64,000 nt of DNA from positions 7,850,665-7,914,664 of the forward strand of contig NW_022098001.1 in NCBI RefSeq assembly GCF_002288925.2, written 5' to 3'. A program made the position numbers and the translations under genes. The DNA is from Delphinapterus leucas. Lineage: Eukaryota; Chordata; Mammalia; Artiodactyla; Monodontidae. Below, one piece after another: positions 63,849 to 64,000 of the stretch. The notes under the pieces were generated by a model. It made no database searches and was not told where the DNA came from. It was given only the letters and a program-made list of their open reading frames with translations. How positions within the stretch are numbered: position 1 is the stretch's first letter; every line of letters starts with the position of its first letter.

Positions 63849-64000
63849 GCTGACAGATACTAGCGAGGCTGTGGGTTCCAGGGCAAGAGACTGTCATGAT
63901 GAGGTTGGCGTTTCAGCCACATGGTTTTAGTCTCTGTGGAGAGGTGGGCGAGATGAACTAAGGGACGGGAAAGCTCTGGTGGTACATTTAAGTGGCGGTG

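Larger units (their letters stand above)
60856..64000 (+). other. Intergenic region downstream of NCALD
   Basis: Follows the poly(A) site. In human the next gene on this side is GRHL2, convergent, and nothing like it is present here. Contents: unrecognised sequence at 60860-62550, an L2 tail, a G run at 62717-62728, unrecognised sequence at 62740-63216, then the L1 insertion; 63849-64000 is unrecognised. Confidence 0.7.

Noticed and set aside
60856..64000. Start or end of a second gene downstream of NCALD
   Set aside because: No exon-like frame with splice sites or recognised domain. The longest frame (62641-63078, 145 codons) has unremarkable composition and an L1 insertion just after it.

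Overview
This window is vertebrate nuclear DNA, almost certainly from a whale or dolphin. The organism call rests on repeats. A tRNA-derived SINE near 52.8-53.0 kb matches the CHR-type cetacean SINE as I remember it, a relative lies at 29.5 kb, the L1 copies are of the cetartiodactyl type, and I see no BovB. MIR, L2 and MaLR relics confirm a placental mammal. There are no bacterial features, operons or CRISPR arrays.

The one protein-coding gene I can support is NCALD (neurocalcin delta), a neuronal calcium sensor, on the + strand. All three coding exons are present: 38910-39306 (start codon at 38929), 55685-55790 and 58202-58299. They join in frame into 193 codons with consensus splice sites, separated by introns of 16,378 and 2,411 bp. 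A 3' UTR of about 2.5 kb follows, ending near an AATAAA at 60833. The window matches the human protein as I recall it except at the next-to-last residue, which is His rather than Gln.

Layout: 1-38909 is 5' noncoding sequence, most likely intron upstream of the first coding exon, with scattered L2, MIR, MaLR and L1 relics and one 100-N gap. 39307-55684 is the first coding-region intron and carries a 6.7-kb near-full-length but broken L1 in antisense orientation, a second 100-N gap inside that L1, and the diagnostic SINE. 55791-58201 is the second intron, turning GC- and CpG-rich toward the last exon. 58300-about 60855 is the 3' UTR. The rest is intergenic and holds a young 5'-truncated L1 that appears to carry a 3' transduction.

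I did not find a new gene system. The best leads are the probable L1 3' transduction at 63.2-63.85 kb, a scaffold gap that this window itself suggests is spurious, an 89-bp tandem duplication inside L1 ORF2, a 33-bp L1 insertion with clear target-site duplications, the CpG-rich block at the 3' end of NCALD, and the C-terminal NCALD substitution. Repeat family names come from memory of consensus sequences, and most boundaries of old repeats are approximate.
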